Origin: Parashewanella sp965200795
GTDB lineage: Bacteria > Pseudomonadota > Gammaproteobacteria > Enterobacterales > Shewanellaceae
Direction of reading: 5' to 3'
Length of the DNA stretch: 64,000 nucleotides
Assembly (NCBI GenBank): GCA_965200795.1
Contig: CBDAVB010000013.1
Location: 434,001-498,000 of the forward strand
In this document: piece after piece, positions 30,727 through 39,907 of the stretch
Layout: every line of letters begins with the position of its first letter
Position numbering within the stretch: position 1 is the first letter of the stretch
Made by a program: the position numbers and the translations under genes
The notes under the pieces: generated by a model
The model's input: the letters and a program-made list of their open reading frames with translations, nothing else
What the model was told of the DNA's origin: nothing
The model's database searches: none

Positions 30727-31395
30727 ATGGCTGATCATCCAGATAAAGCGGCGGTTGAAGCCGGGCAAGCGGTTTATACAAAAAGTATACTTTCTATTTA
30801 CGATATCCTTGTGCTTGGTTTATCGAACTCTTTTGTCTGGTGTTGCCCCACCAGGAAACTCAGGAGGATTTTTTCAGAAAACGCCAGCCTGAATCACCTG
30901 GATGTCGGCGTCGGAACGGGCTATTACCCGGACAAATGTTTTACCAGTACTGACAGACGTCTGGCTTTTTTTGATATGAATGAGAACAGCCTGATCGAAA
31001 GCGCTAACCGGAACAAAAGATTTCAGCCGGAAGTTTATCAGGGCGATGTTTTTGAGCCGATGGAATTAGGTTGTGAAAAGTTTGACTCAATCAGTATGAA
31101 CTATCTGCTGCACTGCCTGCCCGGAGATATGAGCGGCAAATCTGTCGTTTTTAAAAACCTTTCTGAGTGGTTAAATGATGACGGTGTGTTATTCGGAAGC
31201 ACGATTCTCGGCAAAGGTTATAAAAAAGGTTTCAGCGCGGCAAAGTTAATGGATTTTTATAACAGTAAAGGTATCTTTGATAATCTCAATGACGATGCTG
31301 AGGGTTTAAAGCGGGCGCTTGAAAACCGCTTTTCTGACGTAAAAATCGAAGTAAACCATTGTGTGGCGATTTTTATCGCAAAAGGGAAAAAATAA
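30727..31395 (+). CDS. Class I SAM-dependent methyltransferase
   Basis: This cytosolic methyltransferase has an unknown acceptor. The product has about 222 residues from the ATG at 30727 (MADHPDKAAVEAGQ). The frame is open 31 codons further up, but those residues look non-native. SAM-binding motif I is LDVGVGTGYYP (about residue 59), and the acidic motif II ends FFDMNENSL. The N-terminal YTKSILSIYDILVLG segment is typical of small-molecule methyltransferases. It follows the tRNA array and converges on a TetR regulator, which may or may not control it. Confidence 0.8.
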   Translation: MADHPDKAAVEAGQAVYTKSILSIYDILVLGLSNSFVWCCPTRKLRRIFSENASLNHLDVGVGTGYYPDKCFTSTDRRLAFFDMNENSLIESANRNKRFQPEVYQGDVFEPMELGCEKFDSISMNYLLHCLPGDMSGKSVVFKNLSEWLNDDGVLFGSTILGKGYKKGFSAAKLMDFYNSKGIFDNLNDDAEGLKRALENRFSDVKIEVNHCVAIFIAKGKK

Positions 31396-31424
31396 CCGTC
31401 CCTGGCAGGTTGGAAAGTTAAATT

Positions 31425-31892
31425 TTACTGGGCTTGTTCTTTAAGAAGCTTTATCGAAGCGTAACCGATGAGCTGGTGAACAAGTTGTTTTCCGTCTTTA
31501 CCCAATGTTTGTAGCGCGCTGCTCTCAAGTTCCTCAATGGCTTTACATTGTGTCAGGCGGTTATCGTTATAACCGCACATACTGAAGAATAACCTTAATA
31601 CGGCTTTGTAGTTAGGCTTTTCCAGTATGTTTGACCATGATTCTTTCAGGCTGCTAACTGAGTTGAAATTAATTGATTGAATGAATAACTCGCCAATTCT
31701 GTCATCAAGTCTGACTAAGAAATCTGTTTTCTTGGGAAAGTGGTGGCTTATCCCTGTCCGGCTGATGCCGGTCGCTTCAGAAAGAGTCGTATATGACATG
31801 GCTTCAAAGCCAATACTTAAGATTTGTTTAAAAGCTTCATCCATGATTTGATTAATGGTGACTTCAGTTTGTGACTTTGAACGTTTAACCAT
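31425..31892 (-). CDS. TetR-family transcriptional regulator
   Basis: This DNA-binding repressor has an unknown ligand. The product has about 155 residues from the ATG at 31892 (MVKRSKSQ); the frame is open 15 codons further up. The N-terminal helix-turn-helix is visible as SYTTLSEATGISRTGISHHFPKKTDFL, shown here by its key elements Thr-Gly-Ile-Ser and HHF. The ligand domain is short compared with the usual 190-210 residues in total. It converges with the methyltransferase. Confidence 0.75.
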   Translation of the reverse strand: MVKRSKSQTEVTINQIMDEAFKQILSIGFEAMSYTTLSEATGISRTGISHHFPKKTDFLVRLDDRIGELFIQSINFNSVSSLKESWSNILEKPNYKAVLRLFFSMCGYNDNRLTQCKAIEELESSALQTLGKDGKQLVHQLIGYASIKLLKEQAQ

Positions 31893-32259
31893 GAAAAAAC
31901 TACCCCGTATGTGTGTGAATGCCGAAAATTCTACCAAAGGATTTTTTTGAATTCTTAAAATAAATCAGATTGTTCAGGCAAGATTCAGTTTATCGTCAGT
32001 GCGGAAACAAGGCATAAATCGGGTGTTTTAGGAGCGGAGGCTGTTAAGGGCGGATTTAACGCGTTCTTCAGCTTTCGGGCTTTTTTTATCGCCGGGAAAA
32101 TGATAAAAAGCAGGCTTCAGTCGGCGGGCGGAGGGCGACGCCAACAGGCAGTGAGGTAAGGAGTTGTCCTGAAATGACATTTTTTTATGCCGGTAATTTT
32201 TTCCGCGCCTGAGAACGTATCCGGCTGAGCTTTTTATGTTAGCAGCGGCGCGGAATCTA
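31893..32259. other. Non-coding gap upstream of the TetR gene and downstream of hldE
   Basis: No credible gene is present. It contains dispersed repeat B (32181-32230) and a GC-rich stretch that opens a spurious minus frame. The part next to 31892 should hold the regulator's promoter. Confidence 0.4.
32181..32230 (+). repeat. Dispersed repeat B, copy 1
   Basis: These 50 bp match 58757-58806 at 49 positions (core ATGCCGGTAATTTTTTCCGC). A weaker relative lies near 47410. Confidence 0.8.
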
Positions 32260-33690
32260 TCACTGTCCGGCCATGATGTTTTCGATGATCCCGGTGGTGG
32301 AAACGCCGTCCTCAAAGCAGAGTACGCACACTTCACCACCCGCCGCTATCACCTCTTCACCGCCGGCGATGTCCTCAATGTTATAATCGCCGCCTTTCAC
32401 TAATAAATCGGGCAGTAATTCAGCGATGACTCTTCGCGGCGTGTCTTCGGTAAACGGCACAACCCAGTCCACCGAGCTTAAGCCGGCGAGAACCGCCATA
32501 CGGCGATCAACGGGGTTGATCGGTCTGTCTTCGCCTTTTAAGCGTTTAACGGAATCATCGTCATTCACGGCGACGATCAGGCGGTCGCCTAATTCTCTGG
32601 CCTGATTTAAATAACTCACGTGACCGGCGTGAAGAATATCAAAGCAGCCATTGGTCATGACGATTTTCTCGCCTTTGTCTTTCGCCTGTTTCAGGGTAAC
32701 GGCCAGCTGCTCTTCAGTCATGACGCCCGAGCCTGACTCACCTTGACGCGGGGCTAAGGCTTCGATAAGTTCAAGGCGGGAAACACCTGAGGTTCCCAGT
32801 TTGCCGACCACAATACCGGCGGCGGTATTGGCAATCGCGCAAGCGGTGCGGATGTCAGCCCCGGCGGCTAAACAAGTCGCCAGAGAGGAAATTACGGTAT
32901 CACCGGCACCTGTCACGTCGTAAACTTCACGGGCTACGGTCGGGATATGAAATTCGGGCTCATCCGGGGTAACCAGCGTCATGCCTTTTTCAGAGCGGGT
33001 AATTAAAATGGATCCGATATCAAAATCGCTGAGCAGCCGCCGGGCTTTCTGCTGTAAGTCAGCTTCAGACTTAACTTTTCCCGCGGCGGCTTCAAATTCG
33101 CGAAGGTTCGGCGTCAGCAGGCTCGCGCCGCGGTATTTAGAAAAATCACTGCCTTTAGGGTCTACCAGAACCTTAACGCCTTTCGATTTAGCCAGAGCGA
33201 TGAAGTCCTGCGGCCGCTGAATCGCACCTTTGGCGTAATCGGATAAGATCACCGCACCGACATCATCCAGCGACGGACGAGCCCGGCGCAGCAAGGCGTG
33301 ACTTTCTGACGCGGCAAAGCCTTCTTCAAAATCAAGACGAATTAACTGCTGATTACGGGACAGCACGCGTAACTTAGTGATGGTGGGTTTGTCTTTAACG
33401 CGCAGCCAGTCCGGCTCAACCGCCCGCGCGTTTAAACTTCGGGTTAAGGCCGATGCCGCTTCATCCTCACCCACGATACCCGACAGCTGAACCTGTCCGC
33501 CGAGGCCCGCGATATTCAGAGCAACGTTCGCCGCGCCGCCGGGTCTGTCCTCGCGGTGTTCGATTTTTACCACGGGAACAGGCGCTTCAGGCGAAATCCG
33601 CCCGGTCGGCCCCGTCCAATAACGGTCAAGCATTACATCACCCACAACAAGGACTCTGGCGTTTTCAAATGCCGGTAGAGAAACTTTCAT
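32260..33690 (-). CDS. hldE: Bifunctional heptose kinase / adenylyltransferase HldE
   Basis: HldE makes ADP-heptose for the LPS inner core. The 476-residue protein has a PfkB-type kinase domain (1-320, with PGGAANVALN and DVTGAGDT) and a nucleotidyltransferase domain (about 340-476, opening TNGCFDILHAGH). Both active sites are complete. It stands opposite the lipid A acyltransferase gene with about 110 bp between, so LPS core and lipid A genes are divergent here. Confidence 0.97.
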   Translation of the reverse strand: MKVSLPAFENARVLVVGDVMLDRYWTGPTGRISPEAPVPVVKIEHREDRPGGAANVALNIAGLGGQVQLSGIVGEDEAASALTRSLNARAVEPDWLRVKDKPTITKLRVLSRNQQLIRLDFEEGFAASESHALLRRARPSLDDVGAVILSDYAKGAIQRPQDFIALAKSKGVKVLVDPKGSDFSKYRGASLLTPNLREFEAAAGKVKSEADLQQKARRLLSDFDIGSILITRSEKGMTLVTPDEPEFHIPTVAREVYDVTGAGDTVISSLATCLAAGADIRTACAIANTAAGIVVGKLGTSGVSRLELIEALAPRQGESGSGVMTEEQLAVTLKQAKDKGEKIVMTNGCFDILHAGHVSYLNQARELGDRLIVAVNDDDSVKRLKGEDRPINPVDRRMAVLAGLSSVDWVVPFTEDTPRRVIAELLPDLLVKGGDYNIEDIAGGEEVIAAGGEVCVLCFEDGVSTTGIIENIMAGQ

Positions 33691-33803
33691 CTTAAATTCG
33701 TCAGAAAAATAATAAATTATCGCGGATTTTAACGAATTTATCGGGAGCTGTTGAGTGCTTTAAGTTAGAATATCGTGTTTTTTAAACATTTCGTGAGTGA
33801 CTC

Positions 33804-34730
33804 GTGGTAGAAAACGCACAATTTTCTTATAAATTACTGCATCCTAAGTACTGGCCGGTGTGGTTTGCTGTCGGTCTGACGCGCCTGCTGACTATGCTGC
33901 CCCTCAAACCGCAAATGCGGCTGGGTGCCGGTTTAGGTGCATTCGCTAAAAAACTGATTAAAAACCGTGAAAAGACGGCACGACGAAATCTGGATTTATG
34001 CTTCCCTGAAATGCCTGACGCCGATAAAAGGGATTTATTGCGCCGGAATTTCGAGGAAACGGGCAAAGCCGTTTTTGATACGGTCAATGCCTGGTGGTGG
34101 TCAGACGCCCGCGTTCAGAAGCACATGAACATTAAGGGCGGAGAATACGTTCGTGACACGTTAGACTCCGGTCAGGGCGTGATTTTGTTTGCCGTGCATT
34201 GTCTGCCTTTAGAAATGGGCGCGAGGATCATCGGCCAGTTCCGGCCCGGTATCGGTGTTTACCGTCCGCACAATAACCCTGTGATGGAATATTTACAGGT
34301 CAGAGGACGTCTGCGCTCTAATGACGCGTTAGTGCCGAAACGGGATTTGCGTAAGATGGTGCGCTGCCTGCGTGACGGTCGCATGATCTGGTATACCGCG
34401 GATCAGGATTTCGGCCGCTCAACGGCGGTTTTCATTCCTTTTTACGGCGTGCGAGAAGCCGCTACCATTACAGGCGGCACGACCTTGGCTAAGCTGGGTA
34501 AGGCTAAAGTGATCCCGCTGTTTGTTGATCGTAACAAAGACGATGACGGTTATAACGTGGAGTTTTTACCGCCGCTCGAAGACTTCCCCGGTGAGGATGA
34601 AGTAACGGACGCTATCCGAGGCAATAAGATTATCGAGCAATTAATCGACCGAAACCGTGCTCAATACATGTGGTTACATCGCCGCTTTAAAACCAGACCG
34701 AACAAGTCAGATCCGTCTCTTTATAAGTAA
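33804..34730 (+). CDS. lpxL: Lipid A lauroyl/palmitoleoyl acyltransferase (LpxL-type)
   Basis: This enzyme adds a secondary acyl chain to Kdo2-lipid IVA at the inner membrane. The 308-residue product starts at GTG and has the catalytic H-X4-E pattern in HCLPLEMGARI. The family segments GIGVYRPHNNP and QYMWLHRRFKTRP are near-identical to Escherichia LpxL. LpxL or LpxP fits better than LpxM because of these segments. Fatty-acid specificity cannot be read from sequence. Confidence 0.9.
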   Translation: MVENAQFSYKLLHPKYWPVWFAVGLTRLLTMLPLKPQMRLGAGLGAFAKKLIKNREKTARRNLDLCFPEMPDADKRDLLRRNFEETGKAVFDTVNAWWWSDARVQKHMNIKGGEYVRDTLDSGQGVILFAVHCLPLEMGARIIGQFRPGIGVYRPHNNPVMEYLQVRGRLRSNDALVPKRDLRKMVRCLRDGRMIWYTADQDFGRSTAVFIPFYGVREAATITGGTTLAKLGKAKVIPLFVDRNKDDDGYNVEFLPPLEDFPGEDEVTDAIRGNKIIEQLIDRNRAQYMWLHRRFKTRPNKSDPSLYK

Positions 34731-34905
34731 GTACCCGACTTATACGTTTTTTCACTTTTCTGACGCCCGTCTTAAGCACCGTTCAGCGTTACTCTTGCCT
34801 GTAAGACTGCCGGTATTAACGTGCGAGAGCGCCTTGCCGGGCACTTAACCTGAGCGGCGTAAATATCGAAAAACTTATAGCCGGATACTTAATCTTAAAA
34901 TCCGC
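34727..34905 (+). repeat. Dispersed repeat C, copy after lpxL
   Basis: This copy begins at the lpxL stop codon and carries the family core TCTGACGCCCGTCTTAAGC. It also shares a trailing block around AAACTTATAGCCGG. Confidence 0.7.
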
Positions 34906-34948
34906 GGCTATACTTGTCTCTGGTTAGACAAATTAAAGGCCGGAGACC

Positions 34949-35515
34949 ATGCAGAAAAAACTTCTTATCTTATCGTTAGCGTTTTGTTCCGCGGCGGCTT
35001 TTGCCAAGCCGTTTGAGTCAAGTATTGCCGCGTCATTTACCGCCGGCGACAGCCTTGATAAATCCGGGTATCAGGTAGAAAATGACGCTCTTATGCTGGG
35101 GCTGGATCTCGCTTATCAGTATCATTTCAACGAAAACTGGGGGCTGGAGCTGGGTTATAAGACGTTAGATCCGGATCCGGTCACTGATATTTTCAGTGAT
35201 ATTTTAAGAAATGTAATCGTTCTGGATGATGTTCACTCCGTAAGGCTGGCAGGTCAGTACACCGCTCAGCTGACAGAGCGCAACCAGCTGGTGTTTTCCT
35301 TAGGAGCGCAGAGGTACGATATCAACTACCGGATAAGAGATTATGACCTCAGAACCATATTAAGATACAGTAAAAACGGCGTAAGTTACTACGGCAGGGC
35401 AGGGTGGCGATATCAGTTTGACGGCGGCTTTTTTACCGGCCTGAGTTATGACTATCAGGATACGGATGTTTTAGATTTAAGATCCTGGAATTTAAGTATC
35501 GGATTCAGTTTCTGA
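34949..35515 (+). CDS. Small outer-membrane beta-barrel protein
   Basis: The 188-residue protein has a clear signal peptide (MQKKLLILSLAFCSAAAFA, cleavage before KPF). About eight amphipathic beta strands follow, ending in the aromatic C-terminal signature GFSF required by the BAM machinery. The pattern fits the OmpA-barrel/OmpW-like porin group. GGAG precedes the ATG. Transport or adhesion function is unknown. It stands alone between repeat C and an unrelated sugar module. Confidence 0.8.
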   Translation: MQKKLLILSLAFCSAAAFAKPFESSIAASFTAGDSLDKSGYQVENDALMLGLDLAYQYHFNENWGLELGYKTLDPDPVTDIFSDILRNVIVLDDVHSVRLAGQYTAQLTERNQLVFSLGAQRYDINYRIRDYDLRTILRYSKNGVSYYGRAGWRYQFDGGFFTGLSYDYQDTDVLDLRSWNLSIGFSF

Positions 35516-35757
35516 TATTTCACTGCCCGAAAATTGAGCCGCTATTTATTTGATTGTCTGATTCAGAAGTGCCGTTAAATCAAATCCGCGTTCTCTCTGT
35601 TGCTGAAAAGCCGTCCTGAATTTCGCCGGGCCAAAAATCAACAACATCATGATGGTTCATTTACATCACCTGTTTTATCTGTTTAGATAGTAATCAGTTA
35701 AGTTCAGACTGAGTATAGCTATTGTGTTGTTGGCTGGAAACCTTTTAGGAAGATAAT

Positions 35758-36612
35758 ATGCCGCAACACATATTTGATCCGCATATACATTTTATCAGTT
35801 TAGAAAAAGGGGATTACCATTGGCTGAGAAATGCTGATGACAGTTTTTCTGATAATATTCAGCGGATAAAGCGAAATTTCTCCGCGGCGGATCTGGAGTT
35901 AACCACTCCGTTTTCCCTGCGGGCCGTCTCACATATCGAAGCCGGTTTTGATAACGATAACCCTGAGCGGGAACTGGCGTTTATCGGCGTTCAGCCTCCT
36001 GTGCGATCCGCGATTTCTTATATTCCTTTAAATACAGATCTGAATGAGTTCACTCAGAAGCTGGCTCTGCTGATGCTGTTTGAAACGTTTGTCGGCATCA
36101 GAGATATCTCAGAAAATGACGATTATCTCAGGCTTAAGTCGCGAGACGCGCTTTTAAATCTGGCCTTACTGGCCGAGCATGGTTTGTTGTTTGAGGCACA
36201 GTTCAACGCTGACAATGAACAAGCTGTCAGCTTGTTTAACTCTTTTGCCCGGCAGCTGCCGTATTTAACCATAGTGATTAATCACTGCGGGTTGCCTGAT
36301 CCCGATAATTTTGATAACTGGCGTCAGGGAATTATGAAATTATCGGAACAATCAAATATCGCGGTTAAGTTTTGTGGTTTTGAGATGCTGAAGAAACCTG
36401 AGCCGGTTGATTTTAAACAAGGTGTGCTTGATGTTTTACTGGCGGCATTCTCAGAAAACAGAGTGATGTTCGCGAGCAATTTTCCGCTGTGTTTAACGCA
36501 AAAACCTTATCAGGAGGTATGGGAGGAATACTCCGGCATGCGGCTTACGCCGCAGGCCTGGCGTAAGCTGAGTTTTGATAACGCTGAAAGGATTTACACA
36601 CCGGCTATTTAA
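35758..36612 (+). CDS. Amidohydrolase-family sugar lactonase (COG3618-like)
   Basis: This enzyme probably opens a sugar lactone to the aldonic acid. The 284-residue TIM-barrel protein has the metal motif FDPHIHF near the N-terminus, the typical DYHWL segment, and downstream INHCGLP and MFASNFPL. It overlaps the convergent dehydratase gene by 8 bp at the 3' end. With the dehydratase and the aldolase it forms a plausible lactone, acid, keto-deoxy-acid, cleavage route, as in fucose or rhamnose oxidation. AGGAAG precedes the ATG. The exact sugar is unknown. Confidence 0.78.
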   Translation: MPQHIFDPHIHFISLEKGDYHWLRNADDSFSDNIQRIKRNFSAADLELTTPFSLRAVSHIEAGFDNDNPERELAFIGVQPPVRSAISYIPLNTDLNEFTQKLALLMLFETFVGIRDISENDDYLRLKSRDALLNLALLAEHGLLFEAQFNADNEQAVSLFNSFARQLPYLTIVINHCGLPDPDNFDNWRQGIMKLSEQSNIAVKFCGFEMLKKPEPVDFKQGVLDVLLAAFSENRVMFASNFPLCLTQKPYQEVWEEYSGMRLTPQAWRKLSFDNAERIYTPAI

Positions 36613-37780
36613 TCTCTGTTCTCGGTGATCTCATTACAACTTCGTCATTCAGTTCAATACCGATTCCCGGTGTTTCCGTAACTTCAAAAAAACCGTTTTC
36701 AGGCTGAGGATCCTGAATACATAACTCCCGGTTCCAGTTTTTTATCGCGTAAGTGTGATGTTCATGGATCAGAAAGTTCGCGACGGCGGTTTCTAAATGC
36801 AGTGACGCGGCTGTCGCCACGGGTCCGCCGCAAACATGAGCCTGAATCCGGACATCAAAAATATCGGCGTAATCACACACTTTTTTGGTTTCGGTAAAGC
36901 CGCCGCACAGACCGATATCAGGCTGTAACACATCGATGCTTTGTTCTTCTAGATACGGCCGAACCTGCCAGCGATTATAGAGACGCTCACCGCCCGCGAC
37001 GGGAACACTGACTTTGTCCGCCACCTTTGAGTGCAGGGAATGGCTGAGGTAATTCACCGGCTCCTCATAATACATACAGTGATATTCCTCTGCTATTTCT
37101 CCGAGCTGTATCGCAGTCGTGGCTCCCGGTAAGCCGTGACATTCAAAAATAATATCGACCTCATCACCGACCGCTTGCCTGACCGCCGCCATCCGGGCGT
37201 GGTAAAGCTTCATTTCGGCTTTTGATATGATCTTGGTTCGGTCGTAATAGGTATTGCCCTGTTTGTCATACATGATCGGGTCAACTTTTACCGCGTCGTA
37301 ACCTTCGTCAACGGCTTTTAAGGCGGCCTCGGCATATTCTTCAGGCGCGGTTAACGCCTTAAACTCTTTGTCCCAGTCAAATTGAAGTTGTGAGGCGTAA
37401 GTACGAAGTCGGGGGGTTACCTTACCGCCCAGAAGCTGGTAAACAGGTAAACCTAAAGCTTTGCCCTTGATATCCCATAAAGCCGTATCTATCGCGCTCA
37501 TAGCGGCGTAGACCACAGGTCCGCCGCCTAATCCCCAAAAGCTCTCACGCAGCATTCGCGACCACAAATGTTCAGTCCGGAACGGATCAAACCCGATTAA
37601 AAAGGCTTCGGCAAATTCCTTAATCATATTGGCCGCGGCGCTGTGACCCAGATCATAAGCGAGGCCGGCCTCACCGACGCCGGAGATCCCCTCGTCAGTA
37701 TGAACCCGGACAAAAACAGGGTTCCACCGCGGACGTTCAGGGCAGTGAATATCAAATACTTCGACGTTAACGATTTTCAT
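36605..37780 (-). CDS. Enolase-superfamily sugar-acid dehydratase (RspA/mandelate-racemase type)
   Basis: This enzyme probably dehydrates an aldonic acid to a 2-keto-3-deoxy acid. The 391-residue protein has the lid domain (1-125) and a barrel with metal ligands in IIFECHG, YYEEP and AGGERL, plus a His in QAHVCGG. The segment SAIDTALWDIKGKALG is typical of the subgroup that includes RspA and mannonate/gluconate dehydratases. It lies 8 bp downstream of the aldolase gene on the same strand. Confidence 0.85.
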   Translation of the reverse strand: MKIVNVEVFDIHCPERPRWNPVFVRVHTDEGISGVGEAGLAYDLGHSAAANMIKEFAEAFLIGFDPFRTEHLWSRMLRESFWGLGGGPVVYAAMSAIDTALWDIKGKALGLPVYQLLGGKVTPRLRTYASQLQFDWDKEFKALTAPEEYAEAALKAVDEGYDAVKVDPIMYDKQGNTYYDRTKIISKAEMKLYHARMAAVRQAVGDEVDIIFECHGLPGATTAIQLGEIAEEYHCMYYEEPVNYLSHSLHSKVADKVSVPVAGGERLYNRWQVRPYLEEQSIDVLQPDIGLCGGFTETKKVCDYADIFDVRIQAHVCGGPVATAASLHLETAVANFLIHEHHTYAIKNWNRELCIQDPQPENGFFEVTETPGIGIELNDEVVMRSPRTEIK

Positions 37781-37788
37781 AATCCTCC

Positions 37789-38556
37789 TTATTCCGCAAA
37801 GCCGGAATCAAGCCGGTAAGCTTTTCTTAACATGGCGGGCCACACTATTTCGCCACCGGTACTTCCTGAATGCACTTTCCGGGCCTGCTCTCTGACGGTA
37901 TCTAAAATTTCTTGTCTGACCGGGATCAGCGGTTGTTCGGTAGATAATGCCATAACCTGAACTTCACAGGCTCTTTGTAAATCGGCCCAGCGCATAAAGG
38001 CTTCGCCGACACTTCGGCCCAGTGTTAACGCGCCGTGATTCGGCAGCATCAGAATATTGGCTTGTCCTAAGTCTTCCTGAAGCCTGATTTTTTCATCAGC
38101 GTTTACCGCTAAGCCTTCATAAGCGTGATAAGCGATTTGATCCAGACATAGCACGGCATATTGAGACACAGGCAATAATCCGTCTTCGGTGGTTGATACC
38201 ACAATGGTTTCATCAGTGTGCAGGTGTAACACGCATAACGCGTCGTGACGGACTTCATGAACGGCGCCGTGAATAGTGAAACCGGCGGGGTTTATCTTAA
38301 ACGGCGAATCGCTGATGACTTCGCCTTTAAGATTCACTTTCACTAAATTTGAAGCGGTAATCTCATCGAAAGCCAGCCCGAAAGCGTTGATTAAAAATTC
38401 CTCTTTATCAGGCAGGCGAGCTGAAATATGAGTATAAATGGTGTCATCCCAGCCGTAATGATGCGCTAAACGATAACAGGCGGCAAGGTCGACTCTGAGC
38501 CGCCACTCCGTTTCACAAACCCGCTCCCTGAGATCCAGTTTTTCCAGCTCAAACAT
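37789..38556 (-). CDS. Class II aldolase/adducin-family protein
   Basis: This is a likely zinc-dependent aldolase for a keto-deoxy sugar acid or its phosphate. The product has about 255 residues from the ATG at 38556 (MFELEKLDL), which is preceded by GGGGG. The upstream extension to 38703 is not family-like. Zinc ligands are visible in HLHTDE and the LPNHGALTLG segment. It leads the dehydratase, and the two are probably one operon. Confidence 0.85.
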   Translation of the reverse strand: MFELEKLDLRERVCETEWRLRVDLAACYRLAHHYGWDDTIYTHISARLPDKEEFLINAFGLAFDEITASNLVKVNLKGEVISDSPFKINPAGFTIHGAVHEVRHDALCVLHLHTDETIVVSTTEDGLLPVSQYAVLCLDQIAYHAYEGLAVNADEKIRLQEDLGQANILMLPNHGALTLGRSVGEAFMRWADLQRACEVQVMALSTEQPLIPVRQEILDTVREQARKVHSGSTGGEIVWPAMLRKAYRLDSGFAE

Positions 38557-38671
38557 AATAACCCCCGCTGAATTAATAGGCTGATCTGTGAGTGTAATGC
38601 AGAGCAAATTAGCGGTCAATTTGTATTCGTTTATACTTTGAAAGCGTCTTTGATCTCTGATGAAAGTCCTG

Positions 38672-38850
38672 AGGTATAAGCACCCGAGCGTAAGTTTTTT
38701 CACTTTATCTGACGCCCGTCTTAAACGCTCCGCGGCGCTGCTCCCGCTTCAAAAACCGCCGGTGTTACCGCGCAAGCTCGCCTGATTTGAACGCCGGAAA
38801 TACCGAAAAACTTATCGTCAGCGGCTTACAGACATCAGCGGCTTAGCGGT
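38672..38850 (+). repeat. Dispersed repeat C, copy before ybeD
   Basis: This copy shares AAGTTTTTTCACTTTATCTG and GACGCCCGTCTTAAACGCTC with the other copies, and GAAAAACTTAT near its end. It is non-coding. Confidence 0.7.
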
Positions 38851-38911
38851 AAGCGTTGTCCGGGGTAAAAAATCCTTTACCTGAATGACAGATTTATTTT
38901 CTTGATTCAGG

Positions 38912-38917
38912 TATAAT
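38912..38917 (+). promoter_or_regulatory. -10 box of the ybeD-lipB-lipA promoter
   Basis: A perfect TATAAT preceded by GG lies 47 bp before the ybeD ATG. No good -35 box stands at the usual distance. Confidence 0.5.
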
Positions 38918-38963
38918 CGCCGCCACATAAGCACCTATTAATACTTTGGTTCAGGTAGATTCG

Positions 38964-39230
38964 ATGTTAGATACCAAATTTGATGAGCTGATGGAATTCC
39001 CCTGCTCTTTTGCGTTTAAAGTTGTCGGCGACGCCAGTGACACACTGGCGGACCGGGTTGTCGCCGTTGTTCAGCGGCATGCGCCGGGAGATTACAGCCC
39101 GTCAACCAAAGCTTCGAGCAAAGGCACCTATCACTCGGTAACCATCCGGGTAAAAGTAACCGGCAAAGCTCATGTTGAAACGCTTTATGTTGAGCTGGCG
39201 AAAATCGAGGGTGTGAGGCGGGTTTTATAG
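38964..39230 (+). CDS. ybeD: DUF493 protein YbeD
   Basis: This small conserved ACT-like protein is linked to lipoylation by its place beside lipB. The 88-residue product from the ATG at 38964 (MLDTKFDELMEFPC) matches Escherichia YbeD, including VVQRHAPGDYSP and SSKGTYHSV. The TTG frame start at 38946 is unlikely. Confidence 0.93.
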   Translation: MLDTKFDELMEFPCSFAFKVVGDASDTLADRVVAVVQRHAPGDYSPSTKASSKGTYHSVTIRVKVTGKAHVETLYVELAKIEGVRRVL

Positions 39231-39241
39231 GAGATAAGCTT

Positions 39242-39907
39242 TTGCAAGACGGACAACTGCGCGTTCGGCATCTCGGTCGTCAGGATTATGAGTCAGTCTG
39301 GCACGCGATGCGGCGCTATACGGATAACCGCGATTGTGAAACCGCTGATGAAATATGGGTGGTCGAGCATCCTCCGGTTTTTACTCAGGGTCAGGCGGGT
39401 AAGGCCGAGCATGTTTTAGCTCCCGGTGATATTCCGGTGATTCAAGTCGATCGGGGCGGGCAGGTGACCTATCACGGTCCCGGTCAGTTAGTGGTCTACC
39501 CGCTTCTCGATATCAAAAGGCTTAAAATCGGCGTCAGACAGCTGGTAAACACCATAGAGCGGAGTATTGTTGATATGCTTAAAGGGTATGGTGTTGAAGC
39601 CTACCCCAAAGCGGACGCGCCCGGCGTGTATGTTAACGAGGCGAAAGTGGCCTCTTTAGGATTAAGAATTCGTAAAGGGTGTTCGTTCCATGGTTTAGCG
39701 TTAAACGTCAATATGGATATGGAGCCTTTTCATCGGATTAACCCATGCGGTTACGCCGGATTGCAAATGGCACAATGTTGTGATTTAGGCGGCCCGCGGT
39801 CGGTGCGCGAAGCGGGCGATAAACTTATTCAGAACCTGGGACGCTTACTGGATTATAAGCGACTGGTTCATTATCAAGGATTAGCACAAGTCAATGAGCA
39901 GACCTGA
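39242..39907 (+). CDS. lipB: Octanoyltransferase LipB
   Basis: LipB transfers octanoyl from ACP to lipoyl domains. The 221-residue protein has the family core DRGGQVTYHGPGQLVVYPL, the catalytic Lys in AKVASLG and the Cys in NPCGYAG. It starts with TTG, supported by AGGAG 8 bases before, and ends 14 bp inside lipA. Confidence 0.96.
   Translation: MQDGQLRVRHLGRQDYESVWHAMRRYTDNRDCETADEIWVVEHPPVFTQGQAGKAEHVLAPGDIPVIQVDRGGQVTYHGPGQLVVYPLLDIKRLKIGVRQLVNTIERSIVDMLKGYGVEAYPKADAPGVYVNEAKVASLGLRIRKGCSFHGLALNVNMDMEPFHRINPCGYAGLQMAQCCDLGGPRSVREAGDKLIQNLGRLLDYKRLVHYQGLAQVNEQT

Noticed and set aside
32028..32339. 103-residue minus frame overlapping the hldE 3' end
   Set aside because: It begins inside hldE in another frame and runs through repeat B; no family features.
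38556..38703. N-terminal extension of the class II aldolase
   Set aside because: It runs into repeat C, is not family-like, and a GGGGG site supports the ATG at 38556.
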